Assembly (NCBI GenBank): GCA_000934455.1
Contig: KN883368.1
Span: 75,584-102,295, forward strand
Length of the DNA: 26,712 nt
Reading direction: 5' to 3'
Source of the DNA: Apostichopus parvimensis
Taxonomy: Eukaryota > Echinodermata > Holothuroidea > Aspidochirotida > Stichopodidae
Positions 1-10,136 of the stretch are shown here, piece by piece (position 1 is the stretch's first letter; each line of letters starts with the position of its first letter). A program made the position numbers and the translations under genes. A model generated the notes under the pieces. The model was not told the origin of the DNA. It saw nothing but the letters and a program-made list of their open reading frames with translations, and searched no databases.

Positions 1-724
1 TATTTCATTCTGTTTGAAAATCAAGATAATATGCTTCCCAATGATCATAAATATGCATTTGATGACGTAACAACCAATTATCCACAACCTCTTTATAGGC
101 AATATCCAAAGAAAATGTTCCTTTTTATAAAGAATATATGCATATGAAATGTGTTCTTTTGTTCATGGAAATGCACTGTCTATATAGGCTTACAATTAAG
201 CCTAACTGTGATAATAATTAATATAGGCCTAAGGGAGACGAAAATATTTTTCGACCGAGTTTCTGACAATCAACAGTTATCCATGTGCATTTGAAATTCT
301 GTTGAATATTCATCGACGAATGCATAATTATGTTTTTTTGAAATGATTTATAAACACGATGGATAGCATTTTGATAGTCATTAGCGGTATAGGTCTATGA
401 TTAGATTGAACCCGAAGCAATGTCATCAATATTCATTTGATATTCTGTTGAATATTCATTGACGAATGTAATACATATATATCTATATCTATATATATGC
501 TATATACATATATATCGATAGCTAACACGACACAGAGGATTTGACCGTCACTGTCTGCGAGCCTGATGTAATTTGAAAGCAATGTTTGCAATATCAGTTG
601 CTCACATTATCATTTCGACGTATACGGCGGTCATGAACAGATGCAGTAAACTATTAGACTGACCAATAGGCCTGTCCAGTATACTCAATTGCAGGAGAGT
701 ATACCGAGATGTGAAATCAGCAAG
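1..724. other. Upstream region of the GPCR gene, no coding exon seen
   Basis: AT-rich sequence with no recognisable coding exon. It holds a 37-bp direct repeat (288-324 and 434-470), a TA-rich tract (about 471-522) and one copy of the palindrome TAGGCCTA (224-231). In the reading frame of the downstream receptor a TAA stop lies at 647-649, and there is no in-frame ATG between it and 725. A possible splice acceptor (CAATTGCAG, ending near 693) could join a 5' untranslated exon. I see no clear TATA box or core promoter. Confidence 0.6.
288..470 (+). repeat. 37-bp direct repeat pair upstream of the GPCR
   Basis: Positions 288-324 and 434-470 read almost the same, with three differences that I can see. 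Each copy contains the palindrome GAATATTC followed by the near-palindrome ATTCATCGACGAAT. The offset between copies is 146 bp. This could be an old tandem duplication or a paired protein-binding site; nothing in the sequence decides which. Confidence 0.7.
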
Positions 725-1336
725 ATGAATTTAACAACATCTAGCGATGCCGTTACTGGGGAGTCGGTAGTAACATCCTACTTCATTTGCGAACTTTCGA
801 TCGCCCTTTTCGCCGTAGTAGGCAATTCTTCGATCATAGCAGCTTTCGCTATGAACCGTAGGATTCGGACCATTCAGAATTACTATATCGTGTCTTTAGC
901 AGCGATTGATTTCTCGATGGGGTTTTTCGCTATTCCGTTCGTTTTGATAACGTTGGATGGTGAAAGAGTCCAACGGATGGGGGTATGTTTCTTCTTACTT
1001 ACGGTGATTGTACTGATGGATCTTTGTTCGATTTTTTCGATTTGGGCGCTGACCTTTGACCGTTTTTACGCCGTCTGTCGGCCGTTTAGTTACCACGCTG
1101 TTATGACCCGCAAGAGAACGATAATACACATCGCTGCCGCTTGGTTAATTCCAATTGCTATCTCAGCACTGGTTCCGTTAGGATGGAATATAGCGGACGA
1201 AAACACCAAGGATTGTTTATTCCCTCTTATCGTCAGTATGCAATACTACGCTGTACTATATTTCTTCTGTTTTTTACCATTGTTTTTCGTGATGTGTTTG
1301 ATGTACAGACGAATCTTCACAGTCATTCAAAAACAG
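725..1336 (+). CDS. Adenosine-receptor-like class A GPCR, exon 1 (TM1-TM5)
   Basis: First coding exon of a seven-transmembrane receptor, residues 1-204 of 475. The open frame extends upstream to a TTG at 689, but the first ATG is 725, 12 codons later, and it gives a 20-residue extracellular N-terminus with an NLT glycosylation site at N2. Seen: TM1 about 20-43 (E23, N34), TM2 54-77 (D62), TM3 88-112 (C88, then D112-R113-F as the DRY variant), TM4 with W140, extracellular Cys164 followed by LF, TM5 172-195 with P185. The pattern CLF...M.Y...YF...PL..M..Y.RIF is characteristic of adenosine receptors, and Glu at 1.39 (E23) is also kept. Position 3.32 is I95, which argues against an amine receptor. 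The exon ends in phase 0 at a GTTAGT donor; without splicing, translation would stop six codons later. Expected to be a plasma-membrane G-protein-coupled receptor; the ligand is unproven. Confidence 0.92.
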
Positions 1337-2424
1337 GTTAGTGAAATGCTCTCTTAGCCTTCACTCTTCCCCTAGCCCACCCCATTTCCTCCTCCTCCTC
1401 ACCACTTTTATTAGCCTTCACTCTCCCCCTAGCCCCCCTTCTCCTCCTCCTCACCCCTCCTTCTTGTGGGGGAGGGATGGCCTTAGGTAACTAAAGATAC
1501 GTGGCTACTTTTTTGGAGTGGGAGTTGAAAATACACCGCGTGTGTGATCCTACATCCTCATAAAATGTAACTTTGAAATCAGGGCAACAACTTGTCCTAA
1601 CCTCTTCTCCCCTCAACCAGTTACCCCCCCCCCCCACCTCCCCTTCGTCCGTCATAAAATCAACTTGAAAACTTTTCCCTCACAATTACATGCAGTAAAC
1701 CACTTTCCCCTACCTCGCTTCCTCAAGTGATGGGTACAGTATTGGTTTTGATCTCTTAAGTGGGTGCAAGGATTTCAAGTTTGAGTTGAAGATAAAAACC
1801 ACAATAACAATTCAAGTTTACAAAAGGTTCACATTTGAGAATCATAGCATATGGTACTGTCGTATTGAAAGGTCCTATATGTCCACTACAAAAGTCAATG
1901 GATTTTACCATTATATTAAAGCGTAGTTTCGATATGGAATGACAATAGACTTGGGATCTTAGGATTCAGTGCAGGCTCGAGTCCTGGCAGGATCATTAGA
2001 GTATAATGTCCGGTGGTCACGTATATGTGGTACACTGTAGTGGATGATTGCCGTGCCCCGGTGAGCGACAGTTTGAACTATGCAGATTTAGGTGTTTGGG
2101 TGTGACGGAGTTATCAATGACCGGGGGGGGGGTTAGTTCTTGTCAAATATCAATTATAATTTGAGAAATAGGACAATCACGCCAAAATTTCGAACTCTAC
2201 GTGTTAAGAATTCTTTCATTTATAGGGCTGCCATATTTAAATATGTTGTTTCTCAAAACCTACTTTAATTCTTTTTATTAACTTTTGATTTATTATTTGT
2301 ACATATAGTATACATGCTATTTCAAGCTTTTATAACTCCTAACTGATTTTCATATCCTACTTATAAATATGTACTTTCATGTATTTATACTGGATTTTTA
2401 ATAAACTTCTGTCCAAACTTCTGA

Positions 2425-2882
2425 TATGATAATATGTTACTAGCCCATTGATAACACTAGATAACTGTGTTCAAGTGACAATATCAAGTTAAAAACTCTT
2501 ATAATAAGATATCAGCCCATTGATAAACACACTATATAACTGTGTCAAAGTGACACTATCTAGTTAAAATATTCTTGTAATATGTTATCTGGTCCATCGA
2601 TAAACACACTAGATAAATGTGTGATAGTGACACTATAAAGTAAAAAGGTTTTGTAATATTTTATTGGCCCATTGAGTAACACACCATATAACTGTGTGCA
2701 AGTGACACTATCAAGTAAAATGAAATTTTCTTGTAATATGTTATTGGCCCATTAATAACACACTAGATAACTGTGGGCAAGTGACACTATCAAGCCCAAA
2801 AATATGTTCTTATAATATGTTATTTGGCTCATTGACAACACACTAGATAACTGTGCGCCAGTGACACTATCTATTAAAACAA
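2425..2882 (+). repeat. Minisatellite, six units of 73-80 bp
   Basis: A repeated block beginning near GCCCATTGATAAC recurs at about 2443, 2516, 2592, 2668, 2748 and 2828. Each unit carries ACACTAGATAACTGTGT, whose ends are complementary (ACAC/GTGT), then AGTGACACTATC and a spacer ending TAATATGTTAT. The units differ by scattered substitutions and small indels, so the array is not recent. Confidence 0.9.
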
Positions 2883-2994
2883 CTAATGCAATGTGTCATT
2901 TTATAAGTTAAGTCCGACGGTAATGTACTTACATAGGGATTCAAATTTCTACTTTCCAACGATGACACAAACATTAGATCGAGTGCTAAGTAAA

Positions 2995-3021
2995 CACGTG
3001 AGTATCACGTGCATGCACGTG
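2995..3021. promoter_or_regulatory. Cluster of three palindromic E-boxes (CACGTG)
   Basis: CACGTG occurs at 2995-3000, 3006-3011 and 3016-3021, with start spacings of 11 and 10 bp, about one helical turn. The last two sit inside a 16-bp perfect palindrome, CACGTGCATGCACGTG. CACGTG is the core site of bHLH proteins such as USF, MYC/MAX, HIF and CLOCK. An intronic enhancer role is inference. Confidence 0.5.
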
Positions 3022-3559
3022 AATTGTCTCACCTTTTGACGAACCCTCTGAATGTCTTTTTCACCTCATCTTCTTTCATTAATGATAAATAGAGTAATAT
3101 CCTATCATTGAAATATACAACCTAAGTGGAGAAGTCCAAACTTGAATTGGCCTAAACAAATCTTTCGTTTTGTAGGACTTCACCAGAATTTATTAAAATG
3201 TCAATCAAATATATTTTGTTCATTAAGAAAAAAAATCTATAAATTATTAACACTTATTGCGTATAATGAAGAAGGAAAAAAAGTCATATATTTTCTACCA
3301 TAAATTATTTTATAAGAAAAAAGTTAATTACAAAACCGAAGTAGTTTTCCCCTTAAAGATGATATATTAAGGCTTTAAAGTAGACATCACAAAGGTAAAG
3401 AGAATCTGTTTTCGTAATGGATAAATTTCAATCATATCTTTACGTATCAAAACAGTCTTTTTTTCTTTCATTTAAATAACTGGCGAGTAAATTTTTTGTT
3501 AAAAATATGCTTACAATAGATTCACGTCTAGTATGCAAGGAAAGTAATAAAACTGACAC

Positions 3560-3725
3560 GTTGCGGGTGGGGGGGGGGGGGGAGGGGGTCGGATGGGGGA
3601 ATTCACCAATAAGAGATAATTCATTATTAACAATTGAATATGCGCGCTGAGTGGGGTTGGGTGGGGTTGGATTGGGTTGGGTTGGATGGGTGGGTGGGGA
3701 TTGGATGGGGTGAGGTGGATTCGGG
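3560..3725 (+). repeat. G-rich tract with quadruplex potential
   Basis: A run of 14 G (3569-3582) is followed by a stretch of irregular GGGTTG/GGGTGG units (about 3651-3718). Many GGG blocks lie within a few bases of each other, so a G-quadruplex could form on the plus strand (in the GPCR pre-mRNA). The opposite-strand proline-rich frame is a by-product of this composition. Confidence 0.6.
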
Positions 3726-4316
3726 TTACTCTTCAACTGGAATTACGTAATTGTTTCGTGAACATTTCCTGCTGTTTATGTTAATGAATCGTTACAAGTG
3801 ATTAACATTTTTTATGAATCTGGTCTGGAAAAAAAATTGAGCCAACCATTTCAACGAAAAACCTGGAATAAAATATAAAAAATCACACTTTTACCAATCA
3901 ACTTGAGGAAGATTTTCAACTTTCACCACTAACCTGAAATGGTGACACATGTGTGTATATACGCTGGTACGTCTGCACTTACTTTGTCTGGAGAAGTTGA
4001 AGTCGTTGTATTAACAGTATTAGCAGGCTTATCCACTTATTCATTGTAATCTGCTACGTGATACAAACAAGAAAAGTTGTATTTGACTAATGAAAGTCAA
4101 TTATTTTGTTTTATGTTTGAATTTGCAATTCTTGGGAAAATTGTGGCTTTTGTCTCTTTTTCTGTTTCTCTATATCTTTTGTTGCGGTTTGAAAAACTTC
4201 TATTATTCATTCGCCAATATTTAATGACCAACTAAAACAAAACAAAATTGTACCCAACTAGAAACGACTCTAAATGCCTTTTTAATTTTGTTATCATAAT
4301 TATTTATTTTTTACAG

Positions 4317-5132
4317 CTCAGCAGTTTAGCCCAAATCCAAGCAATCGGTATTCGACTTAACAACCCATCAATCAATAATATGAAAGATGATAATGATCAG
4401 GGTGATGATGGTGGTAGTGGTGGTGGTGGAGAGGACAAAAGACAAAGGAATGAACAAACAAAAGAAGATGACAATAGACCAGGGTTCGAATCAAAGCACA
4501 AAAGAAGGGAATCGAAGAGGAGCAGAAGAGACTGGGACGTGACAGATGAAATCCTTTTATTGAAGAAGATAAAGGAAACTAATCCGGAAAGTAACATAAC
4601 AACGGTATCTGGTCTAAACCGTAGCAATGAAAACAACCTCTCAAAGAATGGTCTTAAGATGCGCGCGTCTAAAACCGATGCGCGCGTCGATGAAAAAGAA
4701 AGGACGCCGTTAGAAGTTAAGGTGGTTAATAACGAACATCATGAGCCACCACCGCCTGGTGGCCATGACGAGACGACGTTTTTACGGTTTCATCGGATTA
4801 AACAAGAACGTAAAACGGCACTTCTGTTTGTGTTTATATTACTGTTTTTCTTTATTTCTTGGTCTCCAATCTATATCATTGACGTTTGTCTCGCTTTTGA
4901 CGTTAACGTTAACCAAAATCTGGTCAACTTTGCTGTTCTGCTCTCTCATTTCAATAGCGCAGTCAATCCAATACTTTACGCATCGAAAAGTGAATTTCGC
5001 CGCATTTTCAAGAAATGGATTTTCGTCATTAGCAACCGAATTTGTAAAGTTTGCTGTAAGAACAGGGTAGCTGCTATGAACTTGGAGAATACAGCTAATG
5101 ATTTTACACAAACATTTTCTCGATATAATTGA
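4317..5132 (+). CDS. Adenosine-receptor-like class A GPCR, exon 2 (ICL3, TM6, TM7, tail)
   Basis: Last coding exon, residues 205-475, with a TGA stop at 5130-5132. Residues 205-369 form a hydrophilic third intracellular loop: an Asp/Gly-rich part (228-244), a basic cluster (264-275) and a PPPP segment (348-351). TM6 is about 370-395 with W386 and P388 (SWSP in place of the usual CWxP). TM7 about 404-426 has S414, H415, N417, S418, N421, P422 and Y425, matching the SHxNSxVNP..Y signature of adenosine receptors. E430-F431-R432 starts helix 8. Cys447, 450 and 451 are possible palmitoylation sites. The sodium-site residues D62, S102, N417 and N421 are all present. Differences from vertebrate adenosine receptors at ligand contacts: H6.52 is Y390, N6.55 is D393, T3.36 is D99 and ECL2 Glu169 is P167. 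The fold is certain; adenosine as ligand is doubtful. Confidence 0.92.
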   Translation, partial: LSSLAQIQAIGIRLNNPSINNMKDDNDQGDDGGSGGGGEDKRQRNEQTKEDDNRPGFESKHKRRESKRSRRDWDVTDEILLLKKIKETNPESNITTVSGLNRSNENNLSKNGLKMRASKTDARVDEKERTPLEVKVVNNEHHEPPPPGGHDETTFLRFHRIKQERKTALLFVFILLFFFISWSPIYIIDVCLAFDVNVNQNLVNFAVLLSHFNSAVNPILYASKSEFRRIFKKWIFVISNRICKVCCKNRVAAMNLENTANDFTQTFSRYN

Positions 5133-5183
5133 CGGAGGGTGGACAAACATTTAAGCAGACGGGTGTGTTTTACTATGGACGAG

Positions 5184-5536
5184 TTAAGGTGCCGTCTCTC
5201 AAGAGTGTTAAGATCTTTTCCTCCGCCATTTTAATGCAATTTATCACATTTGTTTTTATACAAAATGTTGAAATTGTTACATTCTGATGCGAGAATATAT
5301 GATTTTGTTGTTGTTGTTGCAAACTGTTGCATTGATGAGATGTAAATATATGACATTTAATAAATAATAATTTTGTCATCCTGCAGCAAAATTGTATGAA
5401 TCTAACGCTTATTAGTTTCAAGGAATTTGTCGTTTAACTACAAATTGTTAACATATTATCTGAACAATTAATCATTTCGTTGAAAATTGCTACTAATGTT
5501 TACAGAATTTTTTTTAACGTTTTGATGGCACCTTAA
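5184..5536. mobile_element. Possible TTAA-flanked MITE (weak)
   Basis: GTTAAGGTGCC at 5183-5193 is mirrored exactly by GGCACCTTAAC at 5527-5537. Taking TTAA as target duplication, the element would be 5188-5532 with ends GGTGCC(G/A)TC. Beyond 11 bp the arms match only loosely. A related string (GTGGCGTCAAAATGTTAAG) lies at about 8798, which hints at a repeat family. An 11-bp inverted repeat can arise by chance in a window this long. Confidence 0.3.
5359..5364 (+). promoter_or_regulatory. Candidate polyadenylation signal of the GPCR gene
   Basis: AATAAA about 227 bases after the receptor stop codon, in AT-rich sequence. It is the first canonical hexamer downstream on this strand, so it is the likely 3' end signal, but other signals may be used. 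Confidence 0.45.
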
Positions 5537-7049
5537 CCATTCCATACAGTATTTGCAGCTTCATTTTTCTAGTCAACAGATAATTCTTAAAAGAGAAGTA
5601 AACCCAATTAATCTCTAGCTTATCTGATTAAGATGTTTATGATAAAAAACTCCTCCAAATATCTAAGAAAAATCCTGTTCCAGTTTCGGAGACATTTTAG
5701 ATGTAATAAAAAAAACAGCCTTGTCAGAGTGTGACGTCATATAAATCCACAAAGAGATGAAATCTTTTCCTTCTCCCATTGATTATTGTTGTTGTTTTTG
5801 TGTTCTTGTGTTTGTTGTTGAATTGTGAAGGTGAAAGTTTACAGAGATTGCATTCACTGAAACAATGACGGTGTATAACGTCATGTTAATAACTTCAATA
5901 TTTCTGATTCAGTGTTTGCAAAACCCGTCACTATTACAATATATAAACATTGTAATAAATAGAGACACCATTAAACATTTGAGCGTCATGTTGCTCGATG
6001 ATGTCATGTAGTTATATTTAGACCTGTTGACTTGTGTAAGCCCTCATGTAAGTTGTGTAAACATGAACATTAAAAATCTGATATCTTTCAAATGGAATAA
6101 GACTTTTTCTTCACATTATTTGGAGAATGTTTTTCATCACGAACATTTTAAAATCATACAAACAAAACAAACACGTTACCTCATACAGTAATGGCAATAG
6201 TTTGGGTTTATTTCTCCTTTTAAACAGTAAAACTATTTTCTTTTGTATATTTCTACTATATTTTTTGTATGATACGTCTTACAAATTGTGTTTAAACTGA
6301 TTAAGTACTTTGTTTGATTTTCAAATAAACCAAAAAATAATACTTATCTATATAGCCTATACAGCCTAGTCTATTTTACATATAAGAATCGGGCCTAAAA
6401 CTGGTTTTGTCATGAAGTGTATACGGTTACTGTATCTTCGAAGAAGGGGAGGATGGGAGGAGGGAGAGGGTGGCATACAGTACCATTTGTAACCAGACAT
6501 TGTTAAAGTAAGTAAAGTGATTCTGGTGACAAGGGGAAATGAAAAATATTCAGTTACTAACTATATAACAGGGTTTATAGGGTGCCAAGCAGCACATAGG
6601 AAAGGAACTCTTGTAACAGTAAGTAAAACCTTGACGGGTTTTTTAAGTGGCTGCATTTGATAAATTAATACAAATGCTGAAAATTGTCTGAATCGTTTAG
6701 GTTAAAATCATATTATCATAGCATTATGCTTTATTTATTTTCAAATGTGATGATATTTTGTGAATATTGCACCTGGCAACGGCAGAGCGACTAATGTCAT
6801 CCTGGCAATTCTGTTGTAATTGTTGTTGCTTTTTTTCTCCTAATAATATTTAACTTACTTATCCTCAAAGTAAAAATAATATTTCTACCATATAAAGTTC
6901 CGTTTTTGATCAAATTCTAAATACAGAGAACATTGACAACTGAACTATCAATCCTTAATGTATTCATGCATATTCCGGAAAACATAAACACAAAATATTA
7001 TATAAAGGAGGCCTAAGTAAACTTCTACAACATCACATACCATCTACTG

Positions 7050-7361
7050 CAGGGTTTCCCTAACTTTTCCCCACGAACCCCCTGTGGATGTCAGAGTTGT
7101 CCACGAACCCCCAACTTTTGGAGACACGATCTGAGTCATTATTATACTATAATAAGCATAACAGTGCTTCGTAATAAATCAAGTTCATAGTGTAATATTG
7201 TAATGAAAGAAAAAGAGTTTGTCGATTGTTACGACTTTTGTACAGTACTAAATTATATGATATATCAGATTTTAGTTCAACAAAAAGTACTCTAGTTTTG
7301 ACTTTCAGAAACGTCTCACGCACCCCCTAGGGGTTCATGCACCCCAGTTAGGGGACCCCTA
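7050..7361. mobile_element. hAT-type MITE, 312 bp, with 8-bp target duplication
   Basis: The element starts CAGGGTTTCCCTAACTT and ends with the reverse complement of TAGGGGTCCCCTAACTGGGG. These imperfect terminal inverted repeats share YAGGGnTnCCCTAACT and, further in, GAACCCC. The direct repeat ATCTACTG lies immediately outside both ends (7042-7049 and 7362-7369). An 8-bp target duplication and YAGGG termini are typical of the hAT superfamily. The interior is AT-rich without coding capacity, so this is a non-autonomous copy moved by a transposase encoded elsewhere. The perfect duplication suggests a not very old insertion. Confidence 0.88.
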
Positions 7362-7734
7362 ATCTACTGTGATCCACTGCCTGGAAGAATCGAAGGTTTA
7401 GCCAAAAAATGTTATTTTCAATTAACGATATCTCGAATTAACTACAAGATATAGAGATATGTTTTAATATATTATTCTACCTTTCGGTATAAGTCGTATA
7501 CACTGCCTGCCCCGGAACATCTCTGTAAAGATCGGTCAGAGGGCGCTTTACAATATCCATGTTATTTGTGCAATTTATTAGTTTATTCTTTGACGGCCAT
7601 CACAAGTTTAAAACGTCTGTAACTATCCTTAGCACGCCCACTGAAAACGACACCAAATATCTGGACGACCTAAGTTTTATTTTGCTGTGTCGACAGGTCT
7701 CATGTATAAACTATGTATCTCCTGTATATACTAT

Positions 7735-7858
7735 GATATACTATGTTATAATATATAGACATATATATACATATAATATATATATATATTATATATAATA
7801 TATATATATATGTAATATATAATAGATATGTAATATATATATATGTTATAATATGTTA
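7735..7858. repeat. TA-rich simple repeat
   Basis: Nearly pure alternating A/T with blocks of ATATAT and TATAATAT over about 120 bp, a degenerate dinucleotide microsatellite. Confidence 0.85.
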
Positions 7859-8840
7859 TTATGAGGTATTTCTTAACCATAGATGTTAGCGCTTTCGTGA
7901 TCTATAAACGGACAGACCCTTAGTCGTTGAAAAATATATCTGTATGTCCGTCTCAATGTTTACAACCTATTTTAATTTGTTCAACCTCAATGCATGTGTC
8001 GTCACCGTCACTGTATTTTCTCCTCCTTTTTTGCAATTTTGACATTTTGCACGGAAGCCACTTTTATACTCCGTTTATTATATTGGTCGTTTTGGTAACG
8101 GTCAAGTTTCAAGTTTATTAAAAATTTTGTATAAATATCATAAAAGTACATATTTATAAATAGAATGTAAAAAAAGTGATATAGTTATGAGTTATCAAGG
8201 TTAAAATGGTCAAAAAGCGAGGACGATATGTACAAAATAATCAATCTTAAAGTTGATGAAAGAATTAAAGTTAATTTTGAGGTACAACACCCTGAATCAA
8301 AATCGCAGTCTTACAAATAAAAGAATTTTTGAAACGCACAGTTGGAAACTTTGGTGTTATTGCCCTATTTCTAAAATTTCACATTTTCTAATTTTTTGTG
8401 TATACATTTTTTTAAATTGTCTGTAACATATAGTACGATACAAATACATATTGTATGTTTCTTATACTTATTTTATGTATTATAATATAGTGATGATTAT
8501 ATAAAGAAAACAATTATTGTTGTATTTCATTCAAATAAACAAATCCAATAACGTGAAATATTTATAATAATTTCCCAAAAGAGAAAGTTCATCTATAAAT
8601 GCTTTCACAAGTCACGTAATTTGTAGAGAAGGTATCACTTCTGATCGTTGGTTTCTTGAGCTGTACTTTCTAATTCGAATGAATCGTTAATATTTGATAT
8701 TTTTTTACCCCTTTTGCATTTTACGTTACTTTCCAGTTGTATACATATAAGCAATTAAGTTTAGAAAATATCCCAATACTATATGGACACGTTGATGTGG
8801 CGTCAAAATGTTAAGACCTTTAAAAAAAAGTGTGGTTTGC

Positions 8841-9193
8841 AATTTTCAGCAAAATGTTTAATTTGTTCTGTACATTAGATATTAACTATTTGTAACGAAT
8901 GATAAATTCCTCAAAATCAAATTATTAGTGACAAATTCAAGAATATGATGCAAAAATGACCAAGAAAATCTAATTACTTGTCAAATGTCACCAATTTAGC
9001 AATTGCATCAAAATGATAAGTTATACTCATATCAGAAAATCGTATATTTTTATGCAAATTTGTAGCAAAATGATAAATTTATGACATTATAATAATAAAT
9101 CTCGTCAAACCAACGTGTTTGCGAACAAAAAGATGAATTAAGCTCACCGCAGAAAGTGTATCATGTTAACAATTTTCAGTAAAATGATAAATT
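8841..9193 (+). repeat. Dispersed short repeats AATTTTCAGYAAAATG / AAAATGATAAATT
   Basis: AATTTTCAG[C/T]AAAATG occurs at 8841 and 9171, and the core AAAATGATAA[A/G]TT recurs near 9010, 9067 and 9181, with a diverged form near 8898. Spacing is irregular. It may be a decayed tandem repeat or bias in AT-rich sequence. Confidence 0.45.
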
Positions 9194-10136
9194 GGCCGTT
9201 TCACCTATAACACTTTGATCGTAGGGTAACAGTTTCAATGTAAAGTGGAGAGTAGACTAATTTGTTTGGATTGTTTCTCTTGCCCAGCTAGCTCTATTTT
9301 GGATAACCATTATTAAAAGGTATATGAAATATACAAATGATTTACCATTTTTTTCCAGCTCAATCTGCGGAAGAATATTGACATAAACTAAGGTTCTTGC
9401 AACCCTATAACACCACCCCCACCCCCACCCTTAGCCCGTTTTCCTACTCAACACATCCTCCCCTCTATGTTGACAACGTTTGTGTAAAATACCTACACAA
9501 TTTGTTTTATAAATCAAAATTTCCCATCTCAATTGTGCCTATTCAGAGATTTTAGTCCTTGCCCTTTTTTTGTTGTTGTGGCGGATGATTATCGGAGTAC
9601 AATGAAATCGTGCGTGTTAGCTTAATATTGTTCTTATTCGCGTTCCAAGGAACAATCATATCCACACTGCAGCCTTCGAGTACGATGCATTGTTCCAAGC
9701 ATGAAATAGCTTAAAAAACAAAGAAACTGCATAGATTTCTTTAGTTAGCAGCATACTTGGTTGATCCTTGAAGCAAACCAAATCGAATTATTCGCGACAG
9801 CAACGATTCCGTGTCTGTTTTTCCGAGGTTCTTATTTTTTTTCGCGATCTTGACATCACCGTTATATGTTTGTAGAATACTCTAACTGAATGTAGAAGTG
9901 ACTTACGAGGTATTTTCCGGGATTTTTTGAACGATCTGAGAGTGATTTAGAGTTTAAAGTTTACTAACAGTTTTATTTTATAGTGATTTAGAGTATTAAC
10001 TATAAAAGATTAATGTTAAAGGTACAGCATATTGTTTGTCTCAGCTACAATTATACAACTTGAACAATCATATAAGTGAACTGACACTGAAGGAGTGACG
10101 GCGATAACGACTTTGAAGCGATCCACCTTTAAAAAA

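Larger units (their letters stand above)
1337..4316 (+). other. GPCR intron (2,980 bp, phase 0)
   Basis: GT at 1337-1338 and AG at 4315-4316, preceded by a T-rich tract. It separates TM5 from the third intracellular loop and keeps the frame. It contains C/T-rich tracts near the donor, a possible tRNA-like B-box (1974-1984, GGCTCGAGTCC), a six-unit minisatellite (about 2425-2882), three CACGTG boxes (2995-3021) and a G-rich tract (3560-3725). I found no extra exon: the short open frames are in low-complexity sequence. Confidence 0.88.
5133..7049. other. Intergenic, AT-rich, no gene seen
   Basis: 3' flank of the receptor gene followed by unremarkable AT-rich sequence. I see no coding exon with a recognisable protein pattern. 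A TTAA-bounded segment (5188-5532) ends in GGTGCC/GGCACC and may be an old MITE. Confidence 0.6.
7362..10136. other. Intergenic, AT-rich, no gene seen
   Basis: Holds a TA-rich tract (about 7735-7858), dispersed copies of an AAAATGATAAATT-like motif (8841-9193) and a short C-rich stretch near 9415-9430. The open frames here are short, lack recognisable protein patterns and follow AT or simple-repeat composition. Confidence 0.6.

Noticed and set aside
689..724. Twelve extra N-terminal residues of the GPCR from a TTG codon
   Set aside because: Animal genes rarely start at TTG; the first in-frame ATG at 725 gives a normal N-terminus.
1974..2112. Possible second SINE in the GPCR intron
   Set aside because: A B-box-like GGCTCGAGTCC and the shared GTGACGGAGTT are suggestive, but spacing differs from the unit at 22895-23105 and no A-box or tail is seen.
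3440..3736. Proline-rich minus-strand frame
   Set aside because: Translation of the G-rich tract in the GPCR intron.
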